This document shows positions 25,851 through 37,639 of a DNA stretch of 64,000 nt, piece by piece. Position numbers and translations under genes: made by a program. Each line of letters starts with the position of its first letter. Within the stretch, counting starts at the first letter, position 1. This DNA is from Toxonevra muliebris. Taxonomy: Eukaryota; Arthropoda; Insecta; Diptera; Pallopteridae. The stretch is from positions 85,014,019-85,078,018 of the forward strand of contig OY829327.1 in NCBI GenBank assembly GCA_963691655.1, in the 5' to 3' direction. Under the pieces are notes generated by a model. It was not told the DNA's origin. It saw only the letters and a program-made list of their open reading frames with translations, and ran no database searches.

Positions 25851-26564
25851 CACTGTTCTACAAATGGAAACTTTTGAAAACGAGCAGAGACGGGACAAAC
25901 GCACTTAGGGTAATGGGGTTAAAGACAAACTTTTATACAGTTTATACATTTGAATGTTGCAACGGTATTTTTCATTTTGTGGAGACGTAGTTTTGCAAAC
26001 GCAGTGGCCTTTAATAACGGTACAACTTATGCTGTTGTTGTTGCTTACTCCTTTTTTTGATTCGTTTTCAACTTTTGACCGTTATAGGGTCAAATATACG
26101 TTTAGCCATCATTTCTTTAACCCATTAAGGACGAGCGGGAACCAAAGTACATAGATCAAGAAAGTAACTTGTGAACAAAATTGTTTTTGAACCTGGCTCA
26201 GGAACGGCTCAGCGACAAAGTGTCGTATTCATGTGGCACCGCTAGGCATTACTGGGTTAAGCTAAAAACGAGATAAAAGTGAACGATAATAACGAGGGTG
26301 AAAAAATTACGAAAAAATAAATTAATTTAAAAAAAAAATTTTTTTTTAATTTTTAAAGTTAAAAAATAAAAAAAAATCGAAATTTTTTTGTTTTTTATAA
26401 AAATAGATGTTTTGATGAAAAAAAAATATTTTAAAAATGTTGATGTCAGTAAAAAAAATTGTGACGTAGCAGAGCGAAACGGACCACGGATTCGGACTCA
26501 GCGATCCCCCATTACCCTAACTGCACTTTTCCCGTCTCTGCTAATTTTTGGCTGTTGAACAGTG
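25851..26564. mobile_element. Non-autonomous DNA element with CACTGTTC inverted ends, carrying a nested MITE
   Basis: The left end begins CACTGTTCTACAAA and the right end, on the other strand, CACTGTTCAACAG. Further in, both arms share AGCAGAGACGGG and then TTAGGGTAATGGGG (to 25918 on the left, from 26506 on the right). Both ends are flanked by TAA (25848-25850 and 26565-26567), a possible 3-bp duplication, which would suit PIF/Harbinger, but the superfamily is not certain. No transposase is readable. A TTAA-flanked MITE at 26117-26260 sits inside, so this element is the older of the two. Confidence 0.7.
26117..26260. mobile_element. TTAA-type (piggyBac-like) MITE, best preserved copy
   Basis: It is bounded by TTAA on both sides (26117-26120 and 26257-26260) and its 136-base body starts CCCATTAAGG and ends ATTACTGGG. 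TTAA duplication with terminal CCC...GGG is the hallmark of piggyBac elements. There is no coding capacity, so movement would need a transposase supplied elsewhere. The related copy at 6161-6298 shares most of the body. Confidence 0.78.
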
Positions 26565-26567
26565 TAA

Positions 26568-28804
26568 TCATTCTCAATCAATCATATTTTTTTTTTCAAT
26601 TCCGAAAAATTGCAATAAATATTTATAATTAATAACAAAAATAAACACTTTCACTCAAAAATAATTTGTTTGTCTGTTTTCACTGAAAACCTACATAAAA
26701 GTGTATAATAGTGCGTAAATTGTTTAATGAAATGCCCAATATATTGCCCGCCAAAGGTAGTCTGTTTTGCTAAAGAACTAAGGGTCACTTATTATATTTC
26801 ATGAAAAACTCAGTGTAGACCAGTGTAATTCATCAAAGCAATTCACAGGATGTTATAATTGGTACAACCAACTTACTATTACTTAATTCAATGAGCACAA
26901 AAAGCAACGCAAAGTTAAATGAGACATTCGGCCGAGAGCCCAAGTATTAACATCCCCTTGAACTTTCCTCTAGCTAATATCATAAATTTAATTGTTTTTA
27001 GGACTTTAGTTTTCGTACGGAGGGTGACGATTTTTACACAGTCTCATCAATTCAACGCTTCACGTTAATTCGCAAAAATTGCAATACAAAAATTTTCGCG
27101 ATTCCCTTTTGCGCTTACGCTGGCAAAATAGTATGCACAAAATGTGCTCAATGAAGAAATGAGTTAATTATTTTGAAACTACTGCTACCCGACCAACTCA
27201 TCCGTTTGGTAAATTGGCTGGATTTCAAGTGTTGGCGTCATCGTTGGCAAAAATTCTATTTTTGGATGCTGTGCAAACTGTGTGAATTATTCCACTGTAC
27301 TCATCTCAATGTGCTTCCTCGCTGAAGAAGTTGGTAAGACGACGGACGACGTTGCGTTTACGTTTGGAAAGTAGCTGCCAAAGGCTTTTAGGGTTGATTA
27401 AGAGTAACAGTAATTACGAGCTACGAACGGGGGTGGCGGGCATTAGCATTAATAACCAACGGGGAGCATTTAAAGTACTTGAGTTTTTACTGCTACTACA
27501 ACTGCTACTTTTACTTCTACTGCTATTGCCATAGCTCCCGTTTTAATGATTTTCCATAATTTCTACAAGTTGTTGTGTTTGTATGTGTACACGAGCGTGG
27601 GAAGGAGGACGTTGGAAATGTAGAATAATGTTTTTTATTCAAATTTTAAAGTGTAGCAAGAAAAACTTTCCGCTGAGGATTCCAGCATCAATTCATTTTA
27701 TTTTAGAGAATATCTTAATTAAGAAAAGGTTTATAATAAAATGTGTTTTACTATGGATTCAACAGTGCGTATGAGTTACGGTGAATACCTAACACAAATT
27801 TAGTTACTCATACGAGTGGTTGTTTGCACAATCTTTAACTTTTCGTTTCGTCCGAAAGCCAACAAATTTAATTTCATTTTCTCAAATAAGAGAAATGACA
27901 ATGTTTTAATTTGATCTTACGACGCTAAATAACGAAAATTATGAAAGGGCTTTGAAAAATGTTGCTAATTTCAGCTGGCTGAAACCAGTATCTATACTCA
28001 AATTATATTGCTTAGCTTCGCAATTGTAAATGTTTGTGGCTACTAGCGATTGCGGCTCCCCTCCTCATACTGACACCTAACGATCTCTCTTGGCTATCGA
28101 GATTTTCATAGCCGTAAGCAAGCTTGTCTAATACTCATCAATAGTCCTGTATTGATCTGAAAGACCTCAAAAATGGACCAGTTTGTTTGTTTATCGACTT
28201 TAAAGGTATCGATATCGAAACATTGACAAATGTCTTCATTAGGTAGGTATAGCAAAGGTATGTAGGCAGGTATCTAATTATCTTTACAGCGAAGTGTAGT
28301 CACATTATTTCTACGTTTTCCCATAGCGACAAACAGCATGAAATAATTTCTACTTTCGTTCTTCGCAAGTTGTCGAGTGTGTGTTGAGGAAACAAAGAAA
28401 TAAATGAGGAATTGTGTCAACATCCTGTTATCCTTAATTGCTTAATTGAGTATGTAATCAAATTTGAATTACACTATCGCAAGTGCTGTACATATCGCTA
28501 GCGGCACCAACAACAGTACTTGCAGATTGCGTACACATTGTAAAAAATGTTACTTTTCATACATATTTTTGTTCTTCATTTTTACAATTTGTGTCCTTGA
28601 AAGTCTTACGCCATTTAAATCTTTAACCACATAGCACACAAATTACATTGTTTGTATATTTTTTCCTTCTACTCAAAGCCCACAACTTTTCAACAGAAAC
28701 ATATTTGCCACACGCCCAAGGAAGGGAAATAAGGTTTTACCCAAAAATATCTTGACAAGCTATGAATGTTCACACATACACAAAAAATTTCTCAGAAGAA
28801 ACAA

Positions 28805-28836
<32 letters not shown>

Positions 28837-31800
28837 TTATGAACGAACAAGCAAGTAACTACAGTATATCCATGCCACACTTCTCTCTCGAAGCAGCAGC
28901 GTGTTGCCACAAACAAAAAAACTAAATGGGTCAAGGATGAAATGCAACACCAGCAGCAGAAGCTGCGGTAGCAGTTTCCAGCAGAGCAAACAGCAGAAGA
29001 GATATATATCATCATAAATAATTCGTAACTCTTCCTTTCAATTTACTTCTAGCATTATGGTTTTTCCTATACAATATTTGTTATTGTTGCTTCCTTGTCA
29101 TGCCTTTTATGCTAGTGGTGTGAATGATTTGCGGTTGCTTGCAAGAATATTTCAAGTAGCACATTTGGAATATAATTTGTTCCTGCCTATCGTCAACGAA
29201 CGCCGCCACCTGCCGGAGGACCATATGGCCTGCCATCGGTGTGTGTGTGTGTGAACGAACGTGTGTTTATTATCATTCATATGCGTATGCAAGTTTGTGA
29301 TTGAGGTGATTGTGATGTGAATCTTTTGTTTCGCATCAACAAGTTCCCCATTCTTTCTCTCTTTTAATCTCATGCTGGTATCCCATCCTCTGAGATCATT
29401 GATTTTTTATTGCTTCTTTATTCATATATTTAAGTGTGCATGTGTGTGTGTGTGTGAGTGTGTGTGTATTTCTTTTATTTGATAAGAGCAACAACAACAA
29501 CAAAAATTACTTGTGAAAAGAAAAATAATTTTTCATTTGTGATTTCATGTGGAACGTGATTTTTTTCACTTTGTACCTATTTTTTTCCTTATGTATTACA
29601 TTTTTTGCATTACTTTAGTTAATTTTTAATGAAATCCCATTGAATGTGATTAGAATTGATCTGTCTTCTTTTTCTTGTTTTTCCTTTTTTCGATTTACAA
29701 ACGTGCTTAAATTTAATGGAATTACACTTTATTATTTAAGTAAATTACTTACTTTGGCTTTGTTTAATAAAAACAGCCAACTGAATATATCCTATAGGTA
29801 TATAATAATAATGATGTGAGCTCTAATGAACATGTACTGTGCAATGTTATAGTCCAAAATCATGTAGTTAATATTCTTCTTTTTTTAATAACGAACAATT
29901 CCACCTTCAATTTACAATTTAATATGCGTCCTCTTCGCAATTTCATTGCAATTGTTGCTCACGCTCTTCACATTGCTTTTTATTTACTCATTTAATTTAA
30001 AAGCTAATGGTACATAATTCGAGTAAAAGAACTGAGTAAATTGTATCCATACATAAAATGTTTAATGCAAAGGAACGCCGCAAACTTCGAAATGCCCTTC
30101 AATAGAAATAAAAGTGTTTTTGTTCTTTTTTTATCTGTACGACAAACCACGCCAGGATGCAATTGCTGGAAACGCGCCTGTCGGTGACTTGCTTTTTATT
30201 AATTTATTTTATTTCTATTCACATTGTATATAGAATATCTGTGTTTTTCTATTTACCAAATGTCTGACCTCAAGCATTGCACCCCAAAGGGTAGGCAACA
30301 TAAACACGCCATCAGTAGCACTTAGTCCCGCGTACACACGCACACACAACATACACACAACCACATCCGTAGACACAAATACATATACGAGTAAAATTCT
30401 CTTCTACTATGTTTTTAACTTCTACGTAGTATCCGGTGCCTGTCCTTCAAGCCAAGTTGCATAAATTGCATTTTCAATTGCACCTGATTGCATTTTGACG
30501 ACGTCCAACCCGAGGATCGACGACAACAGCATGTATGTGTGCATGTGTGTGTATTTACACATTTATGTTTGCATTTGCAGCGCGCCATTTGTGCAATAAG
30601 CTCAGCTGCGAAAAAATAGCAGTAGCCTTGAAATTATTAACATTATAAACAACATTTCTATCATCGTCAACATCATCACCATCGTCATCGTCCTCACGGC
30701 CATCTCATAATAAATTTACTTACCGCCAACAGGATATGTAATCAAGTTAATAATTGAATTTTTCCACTTTGCATTCTTTTGACCAGAGTTACCAGCCAAC
30801 TAACTATGGTCTCCATAGTCTCCACATTTTTGCAAACTGTTGCATATCTTAAAGCTATCAGGATGGGGATGTTTAAAAATATATGCACGATACAAGACAA
30901 AAAATCCTGTGTCGTTGTATGTTTTGCCTTTCTGTAAAAATTGTTTTTGCTTGTTTGTTTTATTTACATTTTGAGTGCGTCGTCGTCGCATTTTCGCTTT
31001 CTTCAGCACTTCTTTCGGTTTTTTTTTGAGCCACGCATTTTAATTTCAAGGAAAAAGGAAAAGCTCACTGAATTATGTACTTTTTAAGAGAATCGAGTGT
31101 GTAAAGATAAAGAGCTGAGCACTAAGAGAGGAAAACAACTTTTGATAAAACATAGAATTTTCAGTTATTGTGCGTCATGTTGAAGTTACTCTTTATACTT
31201 TTCTATAGCCGTATACATACATGAGTATGATGCAAGAACATATTTCTGAAATGCCATCCGAAATTTCTATTATTTGATTTTGGATCTTAGTATTTATTTT
31301 ATTTAATTTCCCTCTCAAAACTAAGACAACTAACTTACTAAGCTTTCATCCACGGATTCAGTCAAGATTCTCAAACTTCTAAGGTTAGATTAAGTGCCAT
31401 AGTTTATGAGGTGGCATATGATCAAATCTTTCTCGGACCGCATTTATCACTATCTGCATACCTAAAAATAGCGGTAACAAATATTTGACCTGTTAACCTT
31501 GAGCTTTCTGAAAATGTTAAATGAATTATCACAGAAAATGTAAATGAAATCATTGCGTGCAAATGCAGAGAGGCAAGAAAGAATGCCAAATCACTGTGTT
31601 TGAACACATAAAGTAAAGTAGTATGAATGTCTCTGCTGTGGGCGCTTGAATGTCATACTAACCATAACCTTGTGGAAGGCCATGAAAGCAAACAGCACAT
31701 AAAAAGCGTTGTGGAAAATGCAAACAGGTTGTAAAAATATTTAAAAAGCTTTCGCACTCTTGTGCTCTGCGTACTTTCGCAAATGAAAAGTAGGTCAATG

Positions 31801-32261
31801 GAGCAATATGAAAATACAGTTGTGTCGTTTGTTTTCGGAAATGTTGACATCTTCTTTTGTGCAGAATATTAAAGAGATTTTCTCATATTCAAATACAAAA
31901 AAAAAATAAAAAAAAGAACGACTATGCCTTGAAGCTTTTTACTTGAACTCTCTGTTGTTCTCGTTGGTGTTGCTGTTCTTCTGGATGTTGTTGTTGTAAG
32001 TACCGAAGCAGAAGGTGTCATAAATTAAGAGTTTAATAGTGTGAGCAGTGTAGAAAGAGGCTTTTTGACCTTTTAACACAAAATTAAATCCGAATCCTTG
32101 GACTTCACGGTGTTTCCGTTTTTTTCTCCAACGTATAATAAATGAAATAATAAAATCATGAGATCGACTTATATTGCCAATTAATAGTTGTTTAGTTTTT
32201 TATTTGTTTCTGTTTTTGAATTTTGATATTTAACCATTTCCCTCACATTTTTTCTTTACAG
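26568..32261. other. Gene-poor DNA upstream of the Npl4 terminal exons
   Basis: No exon was recognised. It contains a compound (AC)n(AT)n microsatellite at 28805-28836, a (TG)n tract at 29441-29455 and several GC-richer patches (for example 27000-27440) without interpretable structure. It ends in the pyrimidine tract and CAG acceptor of the Npl4 exon at 32262, so the right part is intron. Confidence 0.5.
28805..28836. repeat. Compound (AC)7(AT)9 microsatellite
   Basis: A perfect AC run passes directly into an AT run. Confidence 0.95.
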
Positions 32262-32677
32262 GAAAAAGATCAATATGGTAATGAAGTACAGCGCTTGGCA
32301 CGCCCACTTCCCGTTGAATATTTGCTCGTTGATGTGCCCGCATCCACTCCGCTGCAGCCTCAGTACACCTTTACTCAATACGATAAACGTCAACCATTCC
32401 CAGTTGAAAATCGTTACCTGGATGGGCATTTGCAAGATTTTAATGCTCTGAGCACATATCTATCGAACTGGAAGGACGAAGAATTCCTTGAGGCAATTTC
32501 TGATTTTCATTTGCTGGTGTATTTATTTAGAATGGACATGTTGCCAATGCGTCAGCATATGGGTCAACTGCTGGAGGCTGTGCGTACAAAGAATCCCAAT
32601 TTGGCACAAGGTTTCAAAACGGAAGAAGCTTGGAAGCTATTGGAGTCATTGATACACGCAAGCTCAGGAGGCTCAGG
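32262..32677 (+). CDS. Npl4: Npl4 (NPLOC4), penultimate coding exon
   Basis: The exon follows a strong acceptor (TTTCTTTACAG, AG at 32260-32261) in phase 0 and ends at the donor GG|GTATGT (GT at 32678-32679). It encodes 138 residues plus two bases of a Gly codon. Recognised family blocks are VEYLLVDVPASTPLQPQYTF, FPVENR, LQDFNALSTYLS, FLEAISDFHLLVYLF and LLEAVRTKNPNLAQGF; these correspond to the C-terminal half of the Npl4 domain. Npl4 pairs with Ufd1 as adaptor for the AAA ATPase p97/VCP and helps extract ubiquitylated proteins from ER membrane, chromatin and complexes. The family has about 600-650 residues, so about two thirds of the protein must be encoded by exons not seen in this window. 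Confidence 0.93.
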
Positions 32678-32744
32678 GTATGTACCAATGCACATTAGAT
32701 ACAGTAACACAACGAATTCCTCTTAATATGCCATTCTCTTCCAG
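32678..32744 (+). other. 67-base intron of Npl4
   Basis: GTATGT donor and CTCTTCCAG acceptor; the size is typical of fly short introns. Splicing joins GG to C and restores a Gly codon, keeping the frame into the last exon. Reading through instead gives a stop soon after the donor. Confidence 0.9.
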
Positions 32745-32943
32745 CGGTACTACTAGTTATCCCAGTTCAGCGGGTGGTGGGGCTGGCTCGAGCGCAAGTG
32801 CAACAGCTGCAAGTGCAACAGGCGGTCCTGCTGGTGCAGGAGGCAGCGGTGGTACTGAAGCTGCGACTTGGACATGCAATCATTGCACTTTCATTAATCG
32901 TAGTGAATTGAACTCATGTGAAATTTGTTCATTACCGAGATAA
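32745..32943 (+). CDS. Npl4: Npl4 (NPLOC4), last coding exon with NZF zinc finger
   Basis: The first base completes a Gly codon. The exon then encodes a Gly/Ala/Ser-rich linker of about 40 residues and a C-terminal NPL4-type zinc finger reading WTCNHCTFIN...CEICSLPR, with the four zinc cysteines in C-x2-C...C-x2-C order, and stops at TAA 32941-32943. NZF fingers bind ubiquitin through a Thr-Phe pair, present here as CTFIN, and a hydrophobic residue between the last two cysteines, which is Ile here and Met in human NPLOC4. With the preceding exon this gives 204 C-terminal residues. Confidence 0.95.
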
Positions 32944-33143
32944 ATTGAAATTATGGCAGAAAATTAAACTTTCAAATGAAAAATTGTGTAGATGAACTCT
33001 AGAAGTGAAGTGGTGTGGTGATGTGTAAAGCGAGGAGATAAGAATATAAAAAACAATTTTCAATTTAATTCACTTTTCTCTACTGCATATATATATAAAC
33101 TATATAAGGTTCTTTTTTTAAATTGTATTTTAATTTATTTATA

Positions 33144-33149
33144 AATAAA
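33144..33149 (+). terminator. Likely poly(A) signal of Npl4
   Basis: AATAAA about 200 bases after the Npl4 stop codon, in an AT-rich 3'UTR. It is the most plausible signal near the gene, but others in such AT-rich DNA cannot be excluded. Confidence 0.5.
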
Positions 33150-33631
33150 TTTAAACTGTTGAAAATACAAATATACACATACACACAGACATATATATAT
33201 ACATTTATCAATCACTTTTCTAGCTGTTGTCCATTTGTGTAAAACTTTCTTTATTTGTGGTAAATAAATTTAAAAAAAGAAGAAATGAAATTATCATTAT
33301 ATTTACCATTTGCATTGCCCGGGAAGAACTTAAGAATGAACATGAAACCCAGTTCTGTAGAAGAAGAGAGTTATGGAATGAAATACTAATAATAGGTGAA
33401 ACCCCAAGAAAGTGGAAAATATACAAAAAAGCATTGAATATTAATATCCATCATAAAAAGCACTCACTTTTAGAAGTCATAAGATTAACATTCCCATGAC
33501 TTTAAAAAAAAATATTGCATTTTCCTGACTCCACAAAGAGACTTTACTAAGTGAATAACCATTAAAAATTTCTAACTGCATTTTGTATTCTAGATTCAAA
33601 TTTGTCATGCAATGCTGCAATGATCAGTTCA

Positions 33632-33872
33632 TTAACCCATTAAGTCCGAGAGCAAACCGATTAAATACCAAAAAATCTTCAATCACACTTTTTTATCGTC
33701 ACAAATTCAAACAGCAAATGGTATTATCGAATTTTTTTATTTTTTTTAAAGTTTCTCTCTTCGCGTTAGAATAACTGTGATAACGATTACGTGTTCCGGT
33801 AACTTTTTTTATCTGCATTAAAATATACTTCTTTGTTATGCGTATAAGGATCATTAGGACTTAATGAGTTAA
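33632..33872. mobile_element. TTAA-type (piggyBac-like) MITE, second family
   Basis: Flanked by TTAA at 33632-33635 and 33869-33872. The 16-base outer ends, TTAACCCATTAAGTCC and its inverted partner (TTAACTCATTAAGTCC), differ at one position. The 233-base body has no recognisable coding sequence and differs from the interior of the copies at 6161 and 26117, although the terminal CCCATTAAG is shared. Confidence 0.75.
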
Positions 33873-36800
33873 CTGCGGCTTCAATGAACGAATTCTTTTA
33901 CAGTTCTGGTAATAATTTTACACTTTTTATCAACTACTACTGTACCCTTTGAAAGTTTTTCTCACCCATAGTTTTTCCATATAGAATTACTTCAAAAAAA
34001 TTAAAAATTTTATTTCATCATTTCCTGTGTGCAAGCAAAATTGTTCATTGTGTATTTCTTTTTCTAAAAATTCATTTGTTTATTTTCGATGATTTGTTTA
34101 TATCCTACTTCATTTGAGGTAAGTAAATGTGACGTTATAAATAATAGAAATTTCTAAATATTTTTTTGGGTGAGAGAAAAACAGAACTTAATACTGGCAA
34201 TGCTGCAAAAAGCTTTTGCCAGCTTTGCGTATGTAGAAGCTCTCCACACACACACACACACATCATGACGTTGCATTGGCGATGATGGAGCAGCTGCCAA
34301 TGTTGTTTGTTTCTCGATACTGATAGCAACAACAACAAAACTTGCGAAAGAGCTTTTTTTCAATTTCCTCCGAAAGTTAAATTCCCATTTTGAATAAATT
34401 CGCAAACACATACATAAACACCATACACAAAAGCCTACGTACAAATGATAATGCATAGGTAGGAGTTGTGTGCTTATTTTTATGCCAAAGGACATTTGAA
34501 GGACTAAATATACAAACAAAAGGAAGAAGCAGGATTTGTATATACAAAAATACACCTCAAGGTTATTTTATCATTCTCAATTTCCTTGTTGTTTAGGCAG
34601 AGCTACAAATTAGAATTGCGTGTCAGCAGCTGTTGCCTTTTCCTCTCATCCTTTCTCTTTGCCGCTCGCTGCTACCAAACAAAAATAAATGAAATCATTT
34701 TCATACTCTAATTTTGATTAGTTGGCGAAAATGTTTTGTTGAATATGTTCACAAACTACGTGACTAACAGCGCGTGCCTCTCTTCGATCGTAGCATTTTC
34801 CATTTGCTATTTAGTTTGAAATGCTAGTAAGTGTCGTAAAATTCTCAGTATTGTATTTGTGCTTGCATTTTTACTTTTTATTGTACCTTTTGGTGGTGTA
34901 CCCTTGAAAACGTAGCCAAAATGTTGTGCACTTTTTGCAAAAATATTCGTCTGTCCATAGGCGAATTTCAATACGAATACAATAATTTTAAAATTCATAG
35001 CGATTTGGCTTGGCTGTTGTTGTGCTTTACTTGTATGTTTATCAATATAAATAAAAAGTTAACACTAACAACAACAGCAGCAGTCAATGCAAACTTGTAA
35101 GCAATTTGTTTATATTTGGTTTTATTTATGTTTGCGATTTGGTTGTTGTTGAGTTTACTTATCGTTTAATGACGTAATTAAACGATTAGTTTGAATTTTG
35201 TATTTGTATTGCCTATTTATTGCCGGTCGGGACGCTATTTTTTCATTGCTTGCTTCATGTGATCACACATGAGTGGAAAGTATCGGTGACTAAAATTGTT
35301 TTGCTGTTTAGCTTGTTTCTTTATTTCTGTTGGTCTGTTTTATTCTGAAAGCAGGGAAAGCAGAGTATCATTTTAGGTATATCATATAAAAATATCAGGC
35401 AAAATAATATGTTGTGCCTCTTTCTAGAGAATTCCGCATAGACAATTGCAGCATTTTGTTCGGAGGGGATATTTTTGTATTTGTGATTTCCAGGGATTTA
35501 TAAATGTAGAGGTTCGCATCAAGAGCTGCAACCTATGTACTTGCCCTTCACCTCACATATTCTGGAGTACAACAAAGAAGCACACCCCTGCTTAAGTCGT
35601 GCTCTTAGCAATTTTCCCCATCCAAAACCTGGGCAACTTTATTCGACATATTTTGTGTTAGTCAAGTTTCAATTCAATTATGACTTAGTTATTTCTCTAG
35701 TTGTCTTTTACTTGCCTACTATGTCAAAGGCCTGTATATTATTATTACACATTTGCGGATCATATAAATTAAAATATTAACAAACAGCTCGATGTACAAT
35801 AAAATTCCAACACGCCACTGCTTTCCATTGAGAATTCCCAAAGAATAAGATGACGCAAAGTGTTTTTGTTGTATTTGCCCAAAACAATTTAATCAGCATT
35901 TTCACGCTTGTTGTATCCAAACGCTTCACGTGGGGAACACAAACAGCTGATTCGGTTTCGTATGAACTTAGAAATTACGCGAATGTGTAGGGTAGAAGAG
36001 TGTGTGTGGATAGAGAGGCTGGAGGGGGTGAGGCTTTGTAGGTGAGCGGTGGGAGGTGAAAGCGATTTTGCACTCATCCATCCACACATATGCACATACA
36101 TACATACATATGTATGTGTATGTATAACAAGCGTCGCTCTTTATTCTTTATGGGCATTTTCATATAGGCAGAGAACAACAAGAACAACGGGAGCACACAG
36201 TATGTTCGGGCGATAAAACCTACAATTTTATTTTGTTAAAGTTGACGTTCAACTGCTGTTGGATTTCGTCGTCGGTTGCCGCTGCCTGCGTGTTGCTGTC
36301 GTAGCTGCAGTTTCTGGTGTTCAACGTGGTTAATAAAACGTCCTCCGCCCTTATGTAACCTTTTTGGCGGTAGCGGCACAAGACAAATTGAGTCTGCCTT
36401 ATTGACTGGCATAGTTATTCACTTCAGTCTTTTGAAGACATTCAAACAGAGCGCAATTGTTAACTTGCAATTGAAGAAAATAAAGTAAAAAGTTCAAGCT
36501 AAAATAAAATAAAAATAATAAAGGTTCGGAAAGTGTTTTGAATTATTTTCTGATTTGTTTAAATTTTCTACTTTTTGTTTTTTGTGTGTAATAAAAATGT
36601 TAAAATTGTGTGTTTTATGATGATTGCTGTCAACTGAGTAATAATTTTTGAAATTTCGTTAAATTTGTTGGCTGCTTTTATTTTCAAATTTGAATTCAAA
36701 AGTTGAATTTCGGGAGTGATTGTGTCACTATTTTCTGTTTTGTTTTAGTATTGCGACCTGTTGCCTTTGTCTTCCTTTTGTTTTTCGTGTCACAGGATAT

Positions 36801-37339
36801 GTTTTATTATCACAAAGAACATTAAAACATTTGTATTGCTTTCTCTGAGATTAACCTTGTTTGAGGTCATGGGGTGTTTTGGGGAGTTTACTATGCACAA
36901 AGTATTTTTCTTATTCAGAGCATTAAAGTAATGTGGAAGAAAGTTTAAAGTATTTGAAAGTAAATAAAGAAATACAGAAAAACTTTCTCTTTTCTAATAC
37001 AGTGTGTCAGAGATGAGAAATCCTATGGAAAAGAGTTTAAGGATAATTTTGTTTTTCTGCATGGATGATAAATCACTCCTTGAACCTGACGGGTTCAATT
37101 TTTATAAAGTTTTCAATTCTCAAAGTAAAAAGAATATTATTTTATGCGCATTTAGTTTTATTATGTGGTATTATTAATTCTAGGAAGTGAATTTCACTGG
37201 AACTCTAGTTGACGCATAACAAATAATTGCATAAAGTTTTTGCACATACTAAAGTGCGTCAACTAGTTATAAACTTTTAATGTTCTTGAATGCATTTCAA
37301 AATCGAATTGAGATTATGGAAAATTGATATATATATATA
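33873..37339. other. Gene-poor DNA downstream of Npl4
   Basis: AT-rich with (CA)n at 34246-34261 and a TATGTATG-type tract near 36095-36125. No domain, RNA or transposon was recognised. A segment at 35494-35595 is preceded by an AG acceptor-like site and followed by AATAAA near 35799, but its 33-codon frame has no recognisable content. Confidence 0.4.
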
Positions 37340-37639
37340 TACACTTGTGGTCACGTAATTAAGTCACTAGAACAATATTTTATGCTGAGTTTGAAAAATA
37401 TTTTGTATTAGTAGTACAAGAATTTTTTATAATGTCATTTAGCGGTACCATCAGCAGCTTAAAAAATATTAAGAGCAATTACAAAAGAGTGTCGTATTTT
37501 GCGCGCAGTCGGCAATTGTGTGTGAAGGTGTAAGATTAGAAGTGGACATATAATTAAGTCATTTTATATTCTTTCGCAATCAACTTGACTTAGTGCACTT
37601 AAATTCCGTAACAACCAATAAAATTGATCATTTACACAT

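Noticed and set aside
35494..35595. Exon-like segment with an AG acceptor before it and AATAAA after it
   Set aside because: Only 33 codons, Cys/Pro-rich without a recognisable motif and no partner exon found.
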